Assembly (NCBI GenBank): GCA_903847405.1
Contig: CAINDP010000075.1
Coordinates: 47,331 to 111,330 of the forward strand
Length of the DNA stretch: 64,000 nt
Origin: an uncultured Myxococcales bacterium
GTDB taxonomy: Bacteria; Myxococcota_A; UBA9042; DTJE01
Reading direction: 5' to 3'
Shown here: in pieces, positions 43,056 to 54,000 of the stretch
How the letters are laid out: every line of letters starts with the position of its first letter
How positions within the stretch are numbered: position 1 is the stretch's first letter
Position numbers and translations under genes: made by a program
Notes under the pieces: model-generated
Database searches by the model: none
Told to the model about the DNA's origin: nothing
Seen by the model: only the letters and a program-made list of their open reading frames with translations

Positions 43056-44228
43056 TCAGTCCAGGCCGGCCAGCACGCACTTGAGGTACTCGCCCTCGGG
43101 GAACGCGGGGTGGACCGGGTGATCGGGCGCCGCGCCCCGGACCGACAGCAGCGACAGGCGCCGCCCGGCCTGGGTCGCCGCATCCCGCAGGACCTCCAGG
43201 AACAGGTCGCGGCGCACGGCGGAACTGCACGAGCAGGTCAGCAGCATCCCGCCCGGCGCCACGGCCGTGATGGCGTCGCGGTTCAGGTACAGGTAGCGCT
43301 GGAGAGCGGCGTCCAGGTCCGACCGGCCGCCGGCCAACTTGGGCGGGTCGCAGATGACCAGGTCCCACTGCCCCAGGTGCGGCAGACGCTCGCGGACGTC
43401 GGCTTCCTCGAAGCGGGGCGCCAGGCCGTTCTTCGCAGCGGCGGCCGTCGCAAGGGCCAGCGCAGGGCCCGACGAATCGATTCCCAGCACGTCGCTGGCG
43501 CCGCCCGCCGCGGCACTGAGGGAGAATCCGCCCGTGAAGCAGAACAGGTCCAGCACGCGCCGGTTCGGGGCCAGGGTCCGGACCAGGGCGCGGCTGTCCC
43601 GCTGGTCGCAGTAGAACCCCGTCTTCTGGCCCCGCCAGGGGTCCGCCAGGTAGGTGATGCCCGCCTCGCGCAGTGGAATGGTGTCCCGGGGTTCCGGCAC
43701 CGGGAGGGGCGTCATGGACTCCTCCCGCCGCAGGGCCGTGGGCACGCGGTGGACAACCTCCACGTCCCCGACCGCCGTCCGGATGGCCGCCTCGATTTCC
43801 GGCCGGTAGCGCTCGGTCCACAGGGCCGTTTCGGACGCGACGGCAACCCGCCCCAGGACGTCCACGGTCAGGCCGGACAGGCCGTCGCCCTCGCTGTTGA
43901 TCAGGCGCCAGACGTCGGTGGCTTCGCTGGGCAGGCCCAGGCGTCCGCGCATCGCCGCCGCCGCCGCAACCCGGGCCGCGATCACGCCCTCGGGCGCGTC
44001 GGGGAGCGCCTCCTCCCGGGCCAGGCGGGTGATGCGCACCCGGTACAGGGACCCCGGGTGGTACCAGCCCGAGCCGATCCGGCGATCCTCGGCGTCATGG
44101 ACGTCCACCCAGTCGGCAGGCTGCGGCGCGCCGACAACCTCCGCCACGGCGCCGGAAAAGACCAGCGGGTTGCCGTGCCAGAAGGGGCGCGCGCGGCCCG
44201 GGCGCAGGCGGACGATCGGTCGAGCCAT
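43056..44228 (-). CDS. rlmI: Class I SAM methyltransferase, RlmI-like (23S rRNA m5C1962)
   Basis: Predicted 390 residues, close to RlmI (396). The N-terminal PUA domain (about 1-75: VRLRPGRARPFWHGNPLVFSG) is followed by an EEHEE-like subdomain with NSEGDGLSGLTVDVLG and the Rossmann methyltransferase domain: WRGQKTGFYCDQRDSR, VLDLFCFTGGFSL (SAM loop), ICDPPKLA and the catalytic-cysteine region LTCSCSSAV. GGAG precedes the ATG. Convergent partner none; it is transcribed towards the hexamer array and ftsY. Confidence 0.85.
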   Translation of the reverse strand: MARPIVRLRPGRARPFWHGNPLVFSGAVAEVVGAPQPADWVDVHDAEDRRIGSGWYHPGSLYRVRITRLAREEALPDAPEGVIAARVAAAAAMRGRLGLPSEATDVWRLINSEGDGLSGLTVDVLGRVAVASETALWTERYRPEIEAAIRTAVGDVEVVHRVPTALRREESMTPLPVPEPRDTIPLREAGITYLADPWRGQKTGFYCDQRDSRALVRTLAPNRRVLDLFCFTGGFSLSAAAGGASDVLGIDSSGPALALATAAAAKNGLAPRFEEADVRERLPHLGQWDLVICDPPKLAGGRSDLDAALQRYLYLNRDAITAVAPGGMLLTCSCSSAVRRDLFLEVLRDAATQAGRRLSLLSVRGAAPDHPVHPAFPEGEYLKCVLAGLD

Positions 44229-44413
44229 GCCGTTTCTCCGGCCGACGCAGGGGCGCGGGCCATACCATTCAATGACACCAACTTGGCGCCCTGATGCGGG
44301 CGATCCTACGATCGCCGCGCGGCCGTGGCAAAGGCGACGCAGGCCGGGGGCGTCGAAAGGTGTCCCCCGGGGGCCTGCGATTCCGGGGCCTGCCGCGGCG
44401 CCAGGGAGTCGGG

Positions 44414-44968
44414 ATGCACGGAAAGACCACGGCATTGCTGGTGATTGCGGCCTTCGCGGCGGCCTGCGCGACGACCTCGACGACCACGAACGCCGGCCGC
44501 TCGCCGGCCCAGGCCCGTCGCCCCGCACCCAAGGTCGAAACCCCCAACCCGAAGGCCTCCGACCGCTGCCGGGACCTCCTGCCCCTGATCCGCACGGCGG
44601 CCTCCGAGGCGAACATGGACCCGGCGCTGCTGGTCGGCCTGGTCCGCACCGAAAGCAACTTCCGCCCCGACGCCCGCAGCCCGGTCGGCGCCATGGGCCT
44701 GACGCAGGTCATGCCCCTGACCGGCCGGGCCAAGAAGTGCGGCGACCTGTCGAACCCCATGGAAAACCTGCGCTGCGGCCTCCGCGTCCTGGGGGCGTTC
44801 ATGAAGTGGTACAAGGGCGACATCTACCTGTCGCTGTCGGGCTACAACGCAGGCCACGGCATGCCGGACAAGGCGGCACGCACCCACGGCCTCCCCGCGA
44901 ACGCCGACTATGTCGAAGCGGTCCTGTGGGGACGGGCGAGGTTCCTGAACCGCGGGTGCGACTTCTGA
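44414..44968 (+). CDS. Lytic transglycosylase-type lipoprotein
   Basis: Predicted 184-residue lipoprotein (lipobox FAAAC, Cys18) with a Pro/Arg spacer and an SLT domain (about 60-175). The catalytic Glu is in LVRTESNFRP, followed by SPVGAMGLTQVMP and the late motif LSGYNAGHG, all typical of family 1 lytic transglycosylases that cut peptidoglycan to 1,6-anhydro-muramic ends. AGGGAG lies before the ATG. It precedes the group of large lipoproteins on the other strand, with 24 bp between convergent stops. Confidence 0.9.
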   Translation: MHGKTTALLVIAAFAAACATTSTTTNAGRSPAQARRPAPKVETPNPKASDRCRDLLPLIRTAASEANMDPALLVGLVRTESNFRPDARSPVGAMGLTQVMPLTGRAKKCGDLSNPMENLRCGLRVLGAFMKWYKGDIYLSLSGYNAGHGMPDKAARTHGLPANADYVEAVLWGRARFLNRGCDF

Positions 44969-44992
44969 CGCGGATTGCGACGTCGACGCCCC

Positions 44993-45409
44993 CTACTCCG
45001 CAAACAGCAGCAGGAACGCGACGACCTTGCGCTTCATGGACTCGCTGTCCGTGAAGCCGTCCACCGTGTAGAAGATCGACCCGTGGCGACGGACCGTGCC
45101 GTTTCCCTCGATCTCCCACTCGATCGACCCGCTCTTGCGCACGTAGCGACCGTCGATTTCCGCGACGATCGAACCCCGCTGGCGGACGTACCGCCCGTCG
45201 AACTCCATCACGATCGACCCGGACCGACGGACGTTGTTCCCGTCGAATTCGGCGACGATGGACCCCCGCTGGCGCAGATGGTTGCCGTCGATTTCGGCCA
45301 CGATCGAGCCGCTCTTGCGGATGTTCGCGCCGGCCTGCGCCAGGCCTGGGAGCAGCAGTACCAGGGCCAGGGCGATCCCGGCCGCAGCGCCACGCGTCGT
45401 CGTCGCCAT
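44993..45409 (-). CDS. Exported protein of six 15-residue beta repeats (beta-flower-like)
   Basis: Predicted 138 residues: signal peptide (about 1-26, ending LAQA), then six tandem repeats of consensus xxRxxGSIxxExDGx (for example NIRKSGSIVAEIDG, HLRQRGSIVAEFDG, YVRQRGSIVAEIDG) to about residue 118, then a short helix. Each repeat should be a beta hairpin, and together they would close into a small ring. The layout recalls the 5-fold beta-flower family of periplasmic proteins, whose role is unknown. Repeats are also visible in the DNA with a 45-bp period. The gene lies directly downstream of the large cysteine-rich lipoprotein genes on the same strand. Confidence 0.75.
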   Translation of the reverse strand: MATTTRGAAAGIALALVLLLPGLAQAGANIRKSGSIVAEIDGNHLRQRGSIVAEFDGNNVRRSGSIVMEFDGRYVRQRGSIVAEIDGRYVRKSGSIEWEIEGNGTVRRHGSIFYTVDGFTDSESMKRKVVAFLLLFAE

Positions 45410-45492
45410 CGTGCTTTTCCTCGGGGAGGGGGTGAAAGAACCGGACCGGGCGGGCCCCCGGGCAACAACCCCGGGAGCCCGCCGGCGCCGCG

Positions 45493-47649
45493 TCAGTAGA
45501 CGTTCGTGATCGTGCCCGCGATGGCGCTGAACTTGATGCCGATCGACGCGGACTCCAGTTCGCCGTCCCCGTCGCCGTCGATGTCCGGCACCACCAGGAT
45601 ATCGATGAAGGACAGGATCGTCGCCTTGTCGATCTGCTCGATGGTCCACGGTTCGATCGCCGTGATGGCATCGATCATCTGCTGCTTGGGCACCGCGCCG
45701 CCCAGGATGCCGGTCATGTTCGTGACCTTGCCGCCGGCCACGACGACGTTCGCCTCCAACCGGGTCATGTAGAGATCGACGTGCAGGTTGATGCCCGCCA
45801 GGGGCAGATCGAACGGGAAGCGGTAGTTCATGCCGCCTGCCGTCAGCTTGGTGCCGACGATCTTGGCGTTGTCCAGGGTGACCAGCGGCGAGCATTCCGG
45901 CCAGTCCTTGAAGATGGCCTTGTCCACGATGTACTGGCAGTTCTGGGTCTTGAAGTCGCAGGTCGCGTTGGCCGGGTCCAGCTTGCCGGCATAGAAGGCC
46001 AGGGTGTAGGCGCCGCCGTCGGTCCGCAGGTTGCGGTGCTCGAACAGCAGGATGATCGAACCGTCATCCATGGCCTTGGTGATGCCTTCCTGGGCCACGG
46101 GCAGCCCCGCCAGCGGGCCCAGGGCGTTGTCCAGGCCGCAGCAGCAGTCGTCCGCGGGCCCGCACGTCGCAAGGTCCTCGTCCAGGTTCAAACCGTTGCC
46201 GGCATTCCCGTTGTCGGCGATGCCCATCGTGACGAACTTGCTGACCGCCGGCGCGAACGTGTAGGTGCACACGTCGCACGCCGAGGTGTCGGCGACGCAG
46301 GCGCCGGCCGCGCAGTGGTCGCCGGTGGAGCAGTCGCGGCCGTCGTCGCAGGTCAGGGTGTCCTGGGCCGTGTGGATGCACTTGCCCGCTTCGCAGGAGT
46401 CCAGCGTGCACTCGTTGCCGTCGTTGCAGTTCTTGGACACGCCCGAGCAGTAGCCGGCCTCGCACGAATCGTTGACCGTGCAGGAGTTGCCGTCGTTGCA
46501 GGAGGCCGTGTTGTTCGTGTTGATGCACGCCAGCGTGATCGGGTCGCAGTCGTCGTTGGTGCAGGGGTTGTTGTCGTCGCACTTGCTGACGCCACCCTCG
46601 CAGCACGTGTTGTCGGTGATGTCGTGCCAGCACCCGGTGATCAGGTTGCAGCCGTCCAGCGTGCAGATGTTGCCGTCGTCGCAGTTCGTGGGCAGGCCCG
46701 TGCAGGTGCCGCCGAAGCACGTGTCGTCCAGCGAACAGGCGCTGCCGTCGTCGCAGGGAATGTCGCTGAGCGCCGTGTGCTCGCACCCGGTCGCCGCGTT
46801 GCAGGAATCCTGCGTGCAGGCGTTCCCGTCATCGCACCCGGCGGTCAGCGGGATGATGCACTTGCCTTCCATGCACGTGCCCGCCTTGCAGCGGTCGTCC
46901 AGGACGCACGCCTCGCCGCCCGGGGACGCCGCGTGCACGCAGGCGCCGGTGACCGCGTCGCAACTGTCGGCGGTACAGGTGCTGTTGTCGTCGCAGGCAT
47001 TGGGGAACGTCGCGTCCGGCACGCACACGCCGGCGGCGCACTTGCCCGACAGGGCGATCTGGCACATCGGCATGATGGTCGACGGGTCGCAGGCGGTGTC
47101 GTCGGCCTGGGCCTGGAACGCCCCCTTGTCCGAACCGGGCTGGCACGAAAGGCAGGGATTGTAGGGATCCAGGTCGTCCTTGGCCCGGCAGATGCCGTTG
47201 ACCAGGCAGGTGGTGGCCTGGATGGTGAACTGGCAGTTCCCCTTGCCGTCGCAGGTGTCGTCCGTGCAGTCGCGCCCGTCGTCACAGGTGTAGGTCGTGC
47301 CGCCGACGCACTCGCCGGCCGCGTTGCAGGCTTCGCCCCAGGTGCAGGCGCTTTCGTCGTCACAGGGGTCGCCTTCCTTGCACGTGGGCACCACGTCGAC
47401 CGGCGTGTCGGTCACGACGCCCTCGTCGGCAACCGGCAGGTCCCCGGGCACGTCCAGACCGTCGTCGGTCCCCGGATCGCGTCCCGGATCCCCGACCGCG
47501 TCCGGCACGTCCGTCAGCAGGACGTCCAGCACGTCGTCGCCCGGATCCGTCCCGGGACCATTGTCGGTCGCGGGCGTCGAGGAATCCCCGCAGGCAGCCA
47601 GGGCCAGCACGGCCCACAGCATCACGGTCGTCATCAGCATGCGTCGCAT
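45493..47649 (-). CDS. CDDGN-repeat cysteine-rich lipoprotein with a distinct C-terminal domain
   Basis: Predicted 718 residues. Lipobox LALAAC (Cys20), a spacer rich in Asp/Pro/Val (25-85), then about ten disulfide-type modules of the form CDDGNxCTxDxC...GCxH (about 90-460). The C-terminal part (463-718) is different from that of the two following paralogues: it has paired cysteines (CGPADDCCCGL, CDFKTQNC) and ends in strands around DILVVPDIDGDGDGELESA, a possible calcium-binding Asp loop. GGAGGTGACC precedes the ATG. Such repeats occur in large surface lipoproteins of Myxococcota; binding partner unknown. Confidence 0.75.
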   Translation of the reverse strand: MRRMLMTTVMLWAVLALAACGDSSTPATDNGPGTDPGDDVLDVLLTDVPDAVGDPGRDPGTDDGLDVPGDLPVADEGVVTDTPVDVVPTCKEGDPCDDESACTWGEACNAAGECVGGTTYTCDDGRDCTDDTCDGKGNCQFTIQATTCLVNGICRAKDDLDPYNPCLSCQPGSDKGAFQAQADDTACDPSTIMPMCQIALSGKCAAGVCVPDATFPNACDDNSTCTADSCDAVTGACVHAASPGGEACVLDDRCKAGTCMEGKCIIPLTAGCDDGNACTQDSCNAATGCEHTALSDIPCDDGSACSLDDTCFGGTCTGLPTNCDDGNICTLDGCNLITGCWHDITDNTCCEGGVSKCDDNNPCTNDDCDPITLACINTNNTASCNDGNSCTVNDSCEAGYCSGVSKNCNDGNECTLDSCEAGKCIHTAQDTLTCDDGRDCSTGDHCAAGACVADTSACDVCTYTFAPAVSKFVTMGIADNGNAGNGLNLDEDLATCGPADDCCCGLDNALGPLAGLPVAQEGITKAMDDGSIILLFEHRNLRTDGGAYTLAFYAGKLDPANATCDFKTQNCQYIVDKAIFKDWPECSPLVTLDNAKIVGTKLTAGGMNYRFPFDLPLAGINLHVDLYMTRLEANVVVAGGKVTNMTGILGGAVPKQQMIDAITAIEPWTIEQIDKATILSFIDILVVPDIDGDGDGELESASIGIKFSAIAGTITNVY

Positions 47650-47704
47650 CGGTCACCTCCCATCAACCCGGTCGGCCGCCGTGGCGACCGCCCCGTCGCA
47701 AACC

Positions 47705-50700
47705 CTACTTCACGTTGCCCGACAGAACGTTGTACGCGTTGGCCCGCAGGATCTCGCGGATCTCGATCGAAATGGCCGTGCCCGCCGGCAGGCCCTCGAT
47801 CATCCCCGAAAGGTCCAGGGACGGGATCGGGAAGGTGCCCAGGGACTCGCCCGTCAGCGACGCCAGCAACTGCGGGATCAGCGTCGTGCGGATCAGGTTG
47901 CCCAGGGTGTCCTCGGCGCCGACCAGGCCGCCCGACAGGCTGGCGATCTCGATGTCGATGAACGACGGCGAATCCACCGCGATGGAGATCTGCTTGCCGG
48001 TGGGAGTATCCACCGCTTCCAGGCGGGCCGCGGCTTCCAGCGACGCGAACATCTGCATCTGGACCGGGGTCCCGAACAGTTTCATGTCGACCACGACGCC
48101 CAGGTCGCCGATCTGCAGGCGCAGGGCGTTCTGGTCGTTGCAGGTGGACAGGATCGGCGGCAGCATCAGGTCGATGCTCAGGTTCATGTCGGTGATTCCA
48201 TAGGACGACAGGTCCACGCTGCCCAGCATGGAGGCCGGAACCGGCAGCGTCAGCGCCCCCGCCCAGAACAGGGCGTAGGGGATCTGGTTGAAGAAGTCGT
48301 CGTGCAGCCCGATTTCCAGCGCGGGGGGCGTCGGGGTCTGGGAGCCGACCGGGTACGAGGGCACGGGTTCCACGACGCCGGTCAGGCACCCGGCCCGCCC
48401 GATCGACCCCAGCACCGCATGCTGCACGCCGTGGGTCGTGACGATGGTCGCCTTCAGGCCCACGGTACAGCCCGTGGTGTGGCACAGGATGGTCGACAAG
48501 GTGGATCGCAGCCCCAGCGAGGTGGCGGCGCCCCCGGGAATGAACGCCGGGATGTCGAAGTCCGTGTTCAGCGCCAGGCTGGACAGCGCGTCCTGCAGCG
48601 TCGGCACGATCTGGTCGATCTGATCCTGGAAGGCGGACACCAGCGCATCCTGCAGCGTGCTCTTCAGCAGCGGCATGATCAGGTTGATCAGCCAGTTGCT
48701 GGTGTCGACGTTCAGGGTGCCCATCGTCACCGAAGAGGTCCCTGGGGTGACGACCGCCTGGCCGTTCGCGTCCACCGACAGGCCCAGCGACGCCGCGATC
48801 TTCAGCCAGTCCACCGTCGCCGTGCCGTCGAAATCGCCCAGCACGCAGAACGTGCCGCTCATGTCCGCGTGGAACTTCACCACGATGTTGTTCAACTGCG
48901 CCACCAGGCTGAGGCCGCCCTCGACCGGCGCGATCGACACGCCGATGTTGTTGGTGTTGAACGTGATGCTGTTCACGTTGATCTTGTAGTTGCATCCGAC
49001 CTGCGAACCCGTCGCCATCGGGTTGGTGATGAACGACATCAGGTCCATGGTCTTGAGGTACAGCACGATGATGTCGGCGATGCTGTTCGGGGTGCCGGTG
49101 CGGTCGCTGTCGTCCCAGACCTTCGGGCCCAGGAACATCATCAGGCCGTCGTTCACCATCGACTGCGCCGGGTTCGTGTCATCCACCGGGTACCACTGGC
49201 TGCTGAAGTAGTACGACTGCACCACGTGGTCCTTCAGCCCCTGGATGTCCTCGGCGTCCACCACGATCGGGTTGAAGCCCTGGTGCGAGTCGATGTCGAA
49301 GGTGAACGAGTTGTCCACCGGGTTCGCCAGGACCGGCTGGCCGTTGATCATCAGGGACGGGATCATCCAGCCGTCGAGGCCCGACGTGATGTGCCCGACC
49401 ACCGTGACGGTCTTGGTCGTTCCCAGTTTCGCCGACAGCGGGTCCAGCGTGGCGCCGCGGGGCGGGTAGTCGATGACGACCTGCGGGCGGCACTCGGGGC
49501 GGTTTTCCACCTTGTGCTGGCAGCCGTTCAGCGGATGGCACGTGTCGGTGGTGCACTGCATCCCGTCATCGCACCAGTCCGCCGGGACCGTCCCCTTGCA
49601 GACGCCGTCGCCATGGCAGACGTCGTCCTGGGTGCAGACGTTGTTGTCGTCGCAGGTGGCCGTGTTGAAGGGATGCGTGCAGCCTTCGCCCGCCGCGCAG
49701 ACGTCGTCCGTGCAGGGGTCCTCGTCCTCGCAGCTCAGCGCGCCCGTGCCGTGCTGGCACTCGCCGCCGCCGCACGTGTCGTTCAGCGTGCAGGGATCGG
49801 CGTCGTCGCAGCCCTCGGTGTTGTTGACGAACACGCACCCGACGCCGGGCTCGCAATGGTCGGTGGTGCAGGGGTTGAGGTCGTCGCAGGGCAGCGCGTC
49901 CTTGCCCGCCTCGCAACCGGCCTTGCGACAGGTGTCGCCGACGGTGCAGGGGTCGTTGTCGTTGCACGGGGCCACGTTCGGGATGTGGACGCAGCCGCCC
50001 ACGCGGTCCGGCACGCAGCCGTCGTCGGTGCAGGGGTTGAGGTCGTCACAGGCCAGGCGCTGGTCGCCCGAGGTGCAGACGCCCTGGACGCAGGCGTCGC
50101 CGACCGTGCAGACGTTCCCGTCGTCACAGGTCTTTTCGATGGGCTCGTGGCTGCACCCGGTCGCGGGCGAGCAGGAGTCCAGGGTGCATTCGTTGTCGTC
50201 GCTGCAATCGGTCGCTACGGTTGCGCAGTCCCCGCTCTGGCAGTGGTCGCCGGTCGTGCAGGCGTTCCCGTCGCTGCAGGCCGTGCCCGTCAGCGCCGTG
50301 TTGACGCACTCGCCGTCGATGCACGCGTCGGAGGTGCACTCCTCGCCGTCGTCGCAGCTCATCGCGCCGGGCTTGCAGATGCCGCCCAGGCAGCGATCGC
50401 CCATGGTGCAGCCGTTGCCGTCGGTACACGGCAGAGTGTCGTCCGCCAGGAAGTGATCGCCGGCCAGGGCGCTGACGCATCCCATGCAGGCGTTGGCCGG
50501 GTCGACCTCGCCGTCCTCGTAGCAGGATTCCCCCACCAGGCACCAGCCCGGCTTCACGACGTGCGTGCACTCGGTCGCGGTCGAACAGGCGTCCGCGGTG
50601 CAGTCGAAGGTGTCGTCACAGGCCGCGACGACCGTGCCCTTGCAGACGGCGTCCACGCAGATGTCGCCCACCGTGCAGGGATTGCCGTCGTCGCAGGGGT

Positions 50701-50959
50701 CCCCTTCCGTGCAGGCCGGGGGGGTCGTCGTGTCGACCGCATCGGCGTCGTCCGTGACGTCGTCGACCGGGATCACGTCGGGCCGGACGCTGGTGTCCGA
50801 GGTCCCGTCGTCCCCGGCCGGCACGTCCAGCGTGTCCATCACGACGTCCGGGACGACGGTCGTGTCCGCCGTGTCGGTCCCTCCACCGCAGGACGACGTC
50901 CCCATCCCCATCACCAGTGCCGCGACCGCGATCCATCCGGCTCCGCGTACCCGCATCAT
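47705..50959 (-). CDS. CDDGN-repeat lipoprotein with a BPI/TULIP-like C-terminal half
   Basis: Predicted 1,084 residues: lipobox-like GTSSC (Cys24), Asp/Thr/Val spacer to about 80, at least twelve cysteine-rich CDDGN-CT modules (82-490), then about 590 residues with few cysteines starting VVIDYPPRGATL. That part alternates beta strands with two amphipathic helices: near 756-785 (NWLINLIMPLLKSTLQDALV) and near 1,030 (TLGNLIRTTLIPQLLASL), the latter ending FPIPSLDLS. Motifs LHDDFFNQIPYALFW (about 886) and the final FPIP resemble, in order and spacing, the second barrel of BPI/LBP lipid-binding proteins. This is a pattern match by eye. GGAGGAG precedes the ATG; an upstream ATG is less likely. 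Confidence 0.75.
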   Translation of the reverse strand: MMRVRGAGWIAVAALVMGMGTSSCGGGTDTADTTVVPDVVMDTLDVPAGDDGTSDTSVRPDVIPVDDVTDDADAVDTTTPPACTEGDPCDDGNPCTVGDICVDAVCKGTVVAACDDTFDCTADACSTATECTHVVKPGWCLVGESCYEDGEVDPANACMGCVSALAGDHFLADDTLPCTDGNGCTMGDRCLGGICKPGAMSCDDGEECTSDACIDGECVNTALTGTACSDGNACTTGDHCQSGDCATVATDCSDDNECTLDSCSPATGCSHEPIEKTCDDGNVCTVGDACVQGVCTSGDQRLACDDLNPCTDDGCVPDRVGGCVHIPNVAPCNDNDPCTVGDTCRKAGCEAGKDALPCDDLNPCTTDHCEPGVGCVFVNNTEGCDDADPCTLNDTCGGGECQHGTGALSCEDEDPCTDDVCAAGEGCTHPFNTATCDDNNVCTQDDVCHGDGVCKGTVPADWCDDGMQCTTDTCHPLNGCQHKVENRPECRPQVVIDYPPRGATLDPLSAKLGTTKTVTVVGHITSGLDGWMIPSLMINGQPVLANPVDNSFTFDIDSHQGFNPIVVDAEDIQGLKDHVVQSYYFSSQWYPVDDTNPAQSMVNDGLMMFLGPKVWDDSDRTGTPNSIADIIVLYLKTMDLMSFITNPMATGSQVGCNYKINVNSITFNTNNIGVSIAPVEGGLSLVAQLNNIVVKFHADMSGTFCVLGDFDGTATVDWLKIAASLGLSVDANGQAVVTPGTSSVTMGTLNVDTSNWLINLIMPLLKSTLQDALVSAFQDQIDQIVPTLQDALSSLALNTDFDIPAFIPGGAATSLGLRSTLSTILCHTTGCTVGLKATIVTTHGVQHAVLGSIGRAGCLTGVVEPVPSYPVGSQTPTPPALEIGLHDDFFNQIPYALFWAGALTLPVPASMLGSVDLSSYGITDMNLSIDLMLPPILSTCNDQNALRLQIGDLGVVVDMKLFGTPVQMQMFASLEAAARLEAVDTPTGKQISIAVDSPSFIDIEIASLSGGLVGAEDTLGNLIRTTLIPQLLASLTGESLGTFPIPSLDLSGMIEGLPAGTAISIEIREILRANAYNVLSGNVK

Positions 50960-51000
50960 TGCTGCTCCTCCCAACCCGCCCATCCCCGGGCGAGCATTGC

Positions 51001-54000
51001 CTACTTGATCTGTCCCGAAACGACGGTGTTGCCCGTGATCCTCAGAAGTTCCCGGATGTCGATCGCGATCTTGCTGCCGGCCGGCAACTGCGGCGCGATG
51101 GCATGCAGATCGATTTCCGGGATCGGGAACGATGCCAGGGTGTTGCCCGAAAGCGCCTTCAGCACCATCGGGATCGCAGTGTCCCGGATCAGCTTGCCCA
51201 GGGTGTCTTCCGCCCCGACCAGGCCGCCGGACAGGCTGGCGATTTCAATGTCGATGAAGACCGGCTCGCTGATCGCCAGGGCCAGTTCGTTGCCCCCCGA
51301 CGCGCCCACCTGGATGAAGACCTTGGCCTCGGAGTTCAGCGATGCGTACATCAGCATGGTCACCGGGGTGCCGAACAGCTTCATGTTCACCAGGACGCTG
51401 ACGTCGCCGCACTGCAGCATCAGCTTGCCCTGGGGATTGCAGGCCGACAGGATCGGCGGCAGCAGGAAGTCGATCTGCAGGGTCATTTCGCTGATGCCGT
51501 AGGCGCTGAGGTCCACGTTCGCACCCAGGGCCGCGGGATCCAGCGGCAGGTTCAGGCCGCCGCCCCAGAACAGGGCGTAGGGGATCAGGTTGAAGAAGTC
51601 GTCGTGCAGCCCGATTTCCAGAGGCCCGTGCTTCGGGAAGACCAGGGCGCCTTCCGGGGCGCCCAGGCACGACGCGCGGCCGATGGAGCCCAGCGGGGAA
51701 TGGGGCGTGCCCCGGGGCGTCAGGATCGTCGCCTTCATCCCGATGGTCCCGCCGGCCGGCGTGAAGTCCAGGATCGACGGCTTGGCCACGATGTGCAGGC
51801 TGAGGGGGTTCGTCCCGGGCAGGAACGCCGGCAGGGCGAAGGTCTGATCCAGGGCCAGGCCCGAGATGGCGTCGGCGATCGCCGACCCGATCTGGTCCGC
51901 CAGCACGGCCTCGAACTGCGTTTCGATCATCGTCGTGAACGTGCCCTCGAAGAACCCGATGATCCAGTTCAGCAGGAAGCCCCACAGCCCGTCCAGCGAG
52001 ACGCTGAGGCCGCTGACGACCACGTCCGGGTTGACGACGGAGGCCTGGGGGTTGCCGTTGGCGTCCATGGACAGCAGCGCCGTCGCGGAAATCGTGATCG
52101 ACGACATGCTGGCGTTGCCGCTGAAGTCCGGGCAAGCGAACCCGCTGATCGGGACGTCGATGTCGACGCGGAAGTTCGGGATCGTGGCCTTGAAGAACAG
52201 GCCGCCCCAGGTCGGGACCAGGTCCACGGCGATCTGGCCGAAACGGATGTGGTTCAGGTTCACCCGGTAGCTGCACCAGCCGAACTTGCCGCTGGTCACC
52301 GGGTTCTGGATCAGGCTGCCGATGTCCATGTTCTGCACGAACAGCGTCAGGATGGTCGCGATGTCGTCGGGCGTGCTGGTGTCGTTGTCGTCCCAGACTT
52401 CCGGGCCCAGGAACATTTCCAGGCCGTTGTTGATCATCGACTTGTCGGGAGTGGCCTCGTTCACCGGGTACCAGGTCGTCGAGTGGTAGAACGACTGCAC
52501 GAGGTGATCGGAGTAGCAGGTCTGGCCGGGAATCTGGCAGCCCACGTCCTCGGCGTTGACCACGATCGGGTTGAAGCCCTGGTTCACGGTGTAGGCATAG
52601 CCCGCCAGGGTTTCACCCGCGTCGCCGCGGCACGCGAAGGTGTTGTCGATGGGGCTGACGGCGCAGTCGCGGCCGTTGATGGTGACGAACGGCACCAGCA
52701 GCCCGGGCTTCGGGTACTCGATGTGTCCCCGGACCCCCAGCTTGGTGCGGCCCGCGGCGTCGCGGATCGGGAGGCCGTCGGCCCCGGCGATCGTCTGGTA
52801 GCTGTTCAAGGTGGCGGCGCGGGGCGGGTAGTCGATGACGATGCCGGGACGGCACTCGGGAAGGCCCTTGTGGCCGCAGCCGCCCTCGGGCCGGCAGAAG
52901 TCGCCGGTGCAGTCGTTGCCGTCGTCGCAGATGCCGGGCAGCAACTGGCCGATGCACACGCCCGCCGTGCAGGTGTCCGTCATCGTGCAATCGTTGTTGT
53001 CCTCGCACGGGTCGGCGTTCGGCCGGTTGATGCAGCCGATGCCCACCTCGCACGAGTCGTCGGTGCAGACGTTGCTGTCCTCGCACACCAGCGGCGTCGG
53101 GCCGGGGGCGCACGCGCCCTCCTTGCAGACGTCGTTCAGGAAGCACGGCTCGCCGTCGTCGCACGGGTCGGTGTTGGCCACGGTGGCGCAGCCCACGCCG
53201 CGCAGGCACCGATCGTCGGTGCAGGGGTTGAGGTCGTCGCAGGCCAGCGTGTCCAGGCCGGGCTGGCACGCCCCGCGGCGGCAGGCGTCGCCCAGGGAGC
53301 AGGGGTCGCCGTCCTCGCACGGGGCGATGTTCGGAATGTTCACGCAGCCGTCCGGGCGGGTGGGGACGCACCCGTCGTCCGTGCAGGCATTTTCGTCGTC
53401 GCAGTTCAGGCGGTCCGCGCCCGACTGGCAGATGCCCAGCCCGCAACGATCGCCCGAGGTGCAGATGTTGCCGTCGTCGCAGGGGTCCGTGTTGAACTCG
53501 TGGACGCACCCGAACTGCCCGTCGCACCGGTCGGCCGTGCACGGGTTGTCGTCGTCGCAGTCGAGGGCCTGGCCCTGGCATACGCCGGCGGCGCAGGCGT
53601 CCTGCACGGTGCAGATGTTGCCGTCCTCGCAGGGGCCTTCGACGTTTTCGTGCGTGCAGGTTCCGCTGCTGCAGGCGTCGCGGGTGCAGGCGTTCCGGTC
53701 GTCGCAGTCCAGCGGGGCGGACAGGCAGGCGCCGGCCCGGCAGTGGTCGCCGGAGGTGCAGGGGTTGCCGTCGTCGCAGGCCACGTTGTCGTCCGGGATC
53801 AGGTCGTCCTGAACCAGGGCGGTGACGCAGGAACGGCAGGGCCGGGCGGGGTCCACGGCGCCCTCGGCAAAGCAGAGGCCCTCGACCAGGCACCAGCCGG
53901 GCAGGGTCGCGTGGGTGCAGTCCGCCGCGGTCGTGCAGACGTCCTGGGTGCAGTCGATGCCGTCGTCGCAGGCCTCGGCCAGGGTCCCGACGCACGTTTC

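Noticed and set aside
42898..43122. Short open frame coding for alternating Val-Asp in the hexamer array
   Set aside because: The translation is only the repeat read as codons; other frames are equally open, and there is no ribosome-binding site. The DNA structure is the better explanation.
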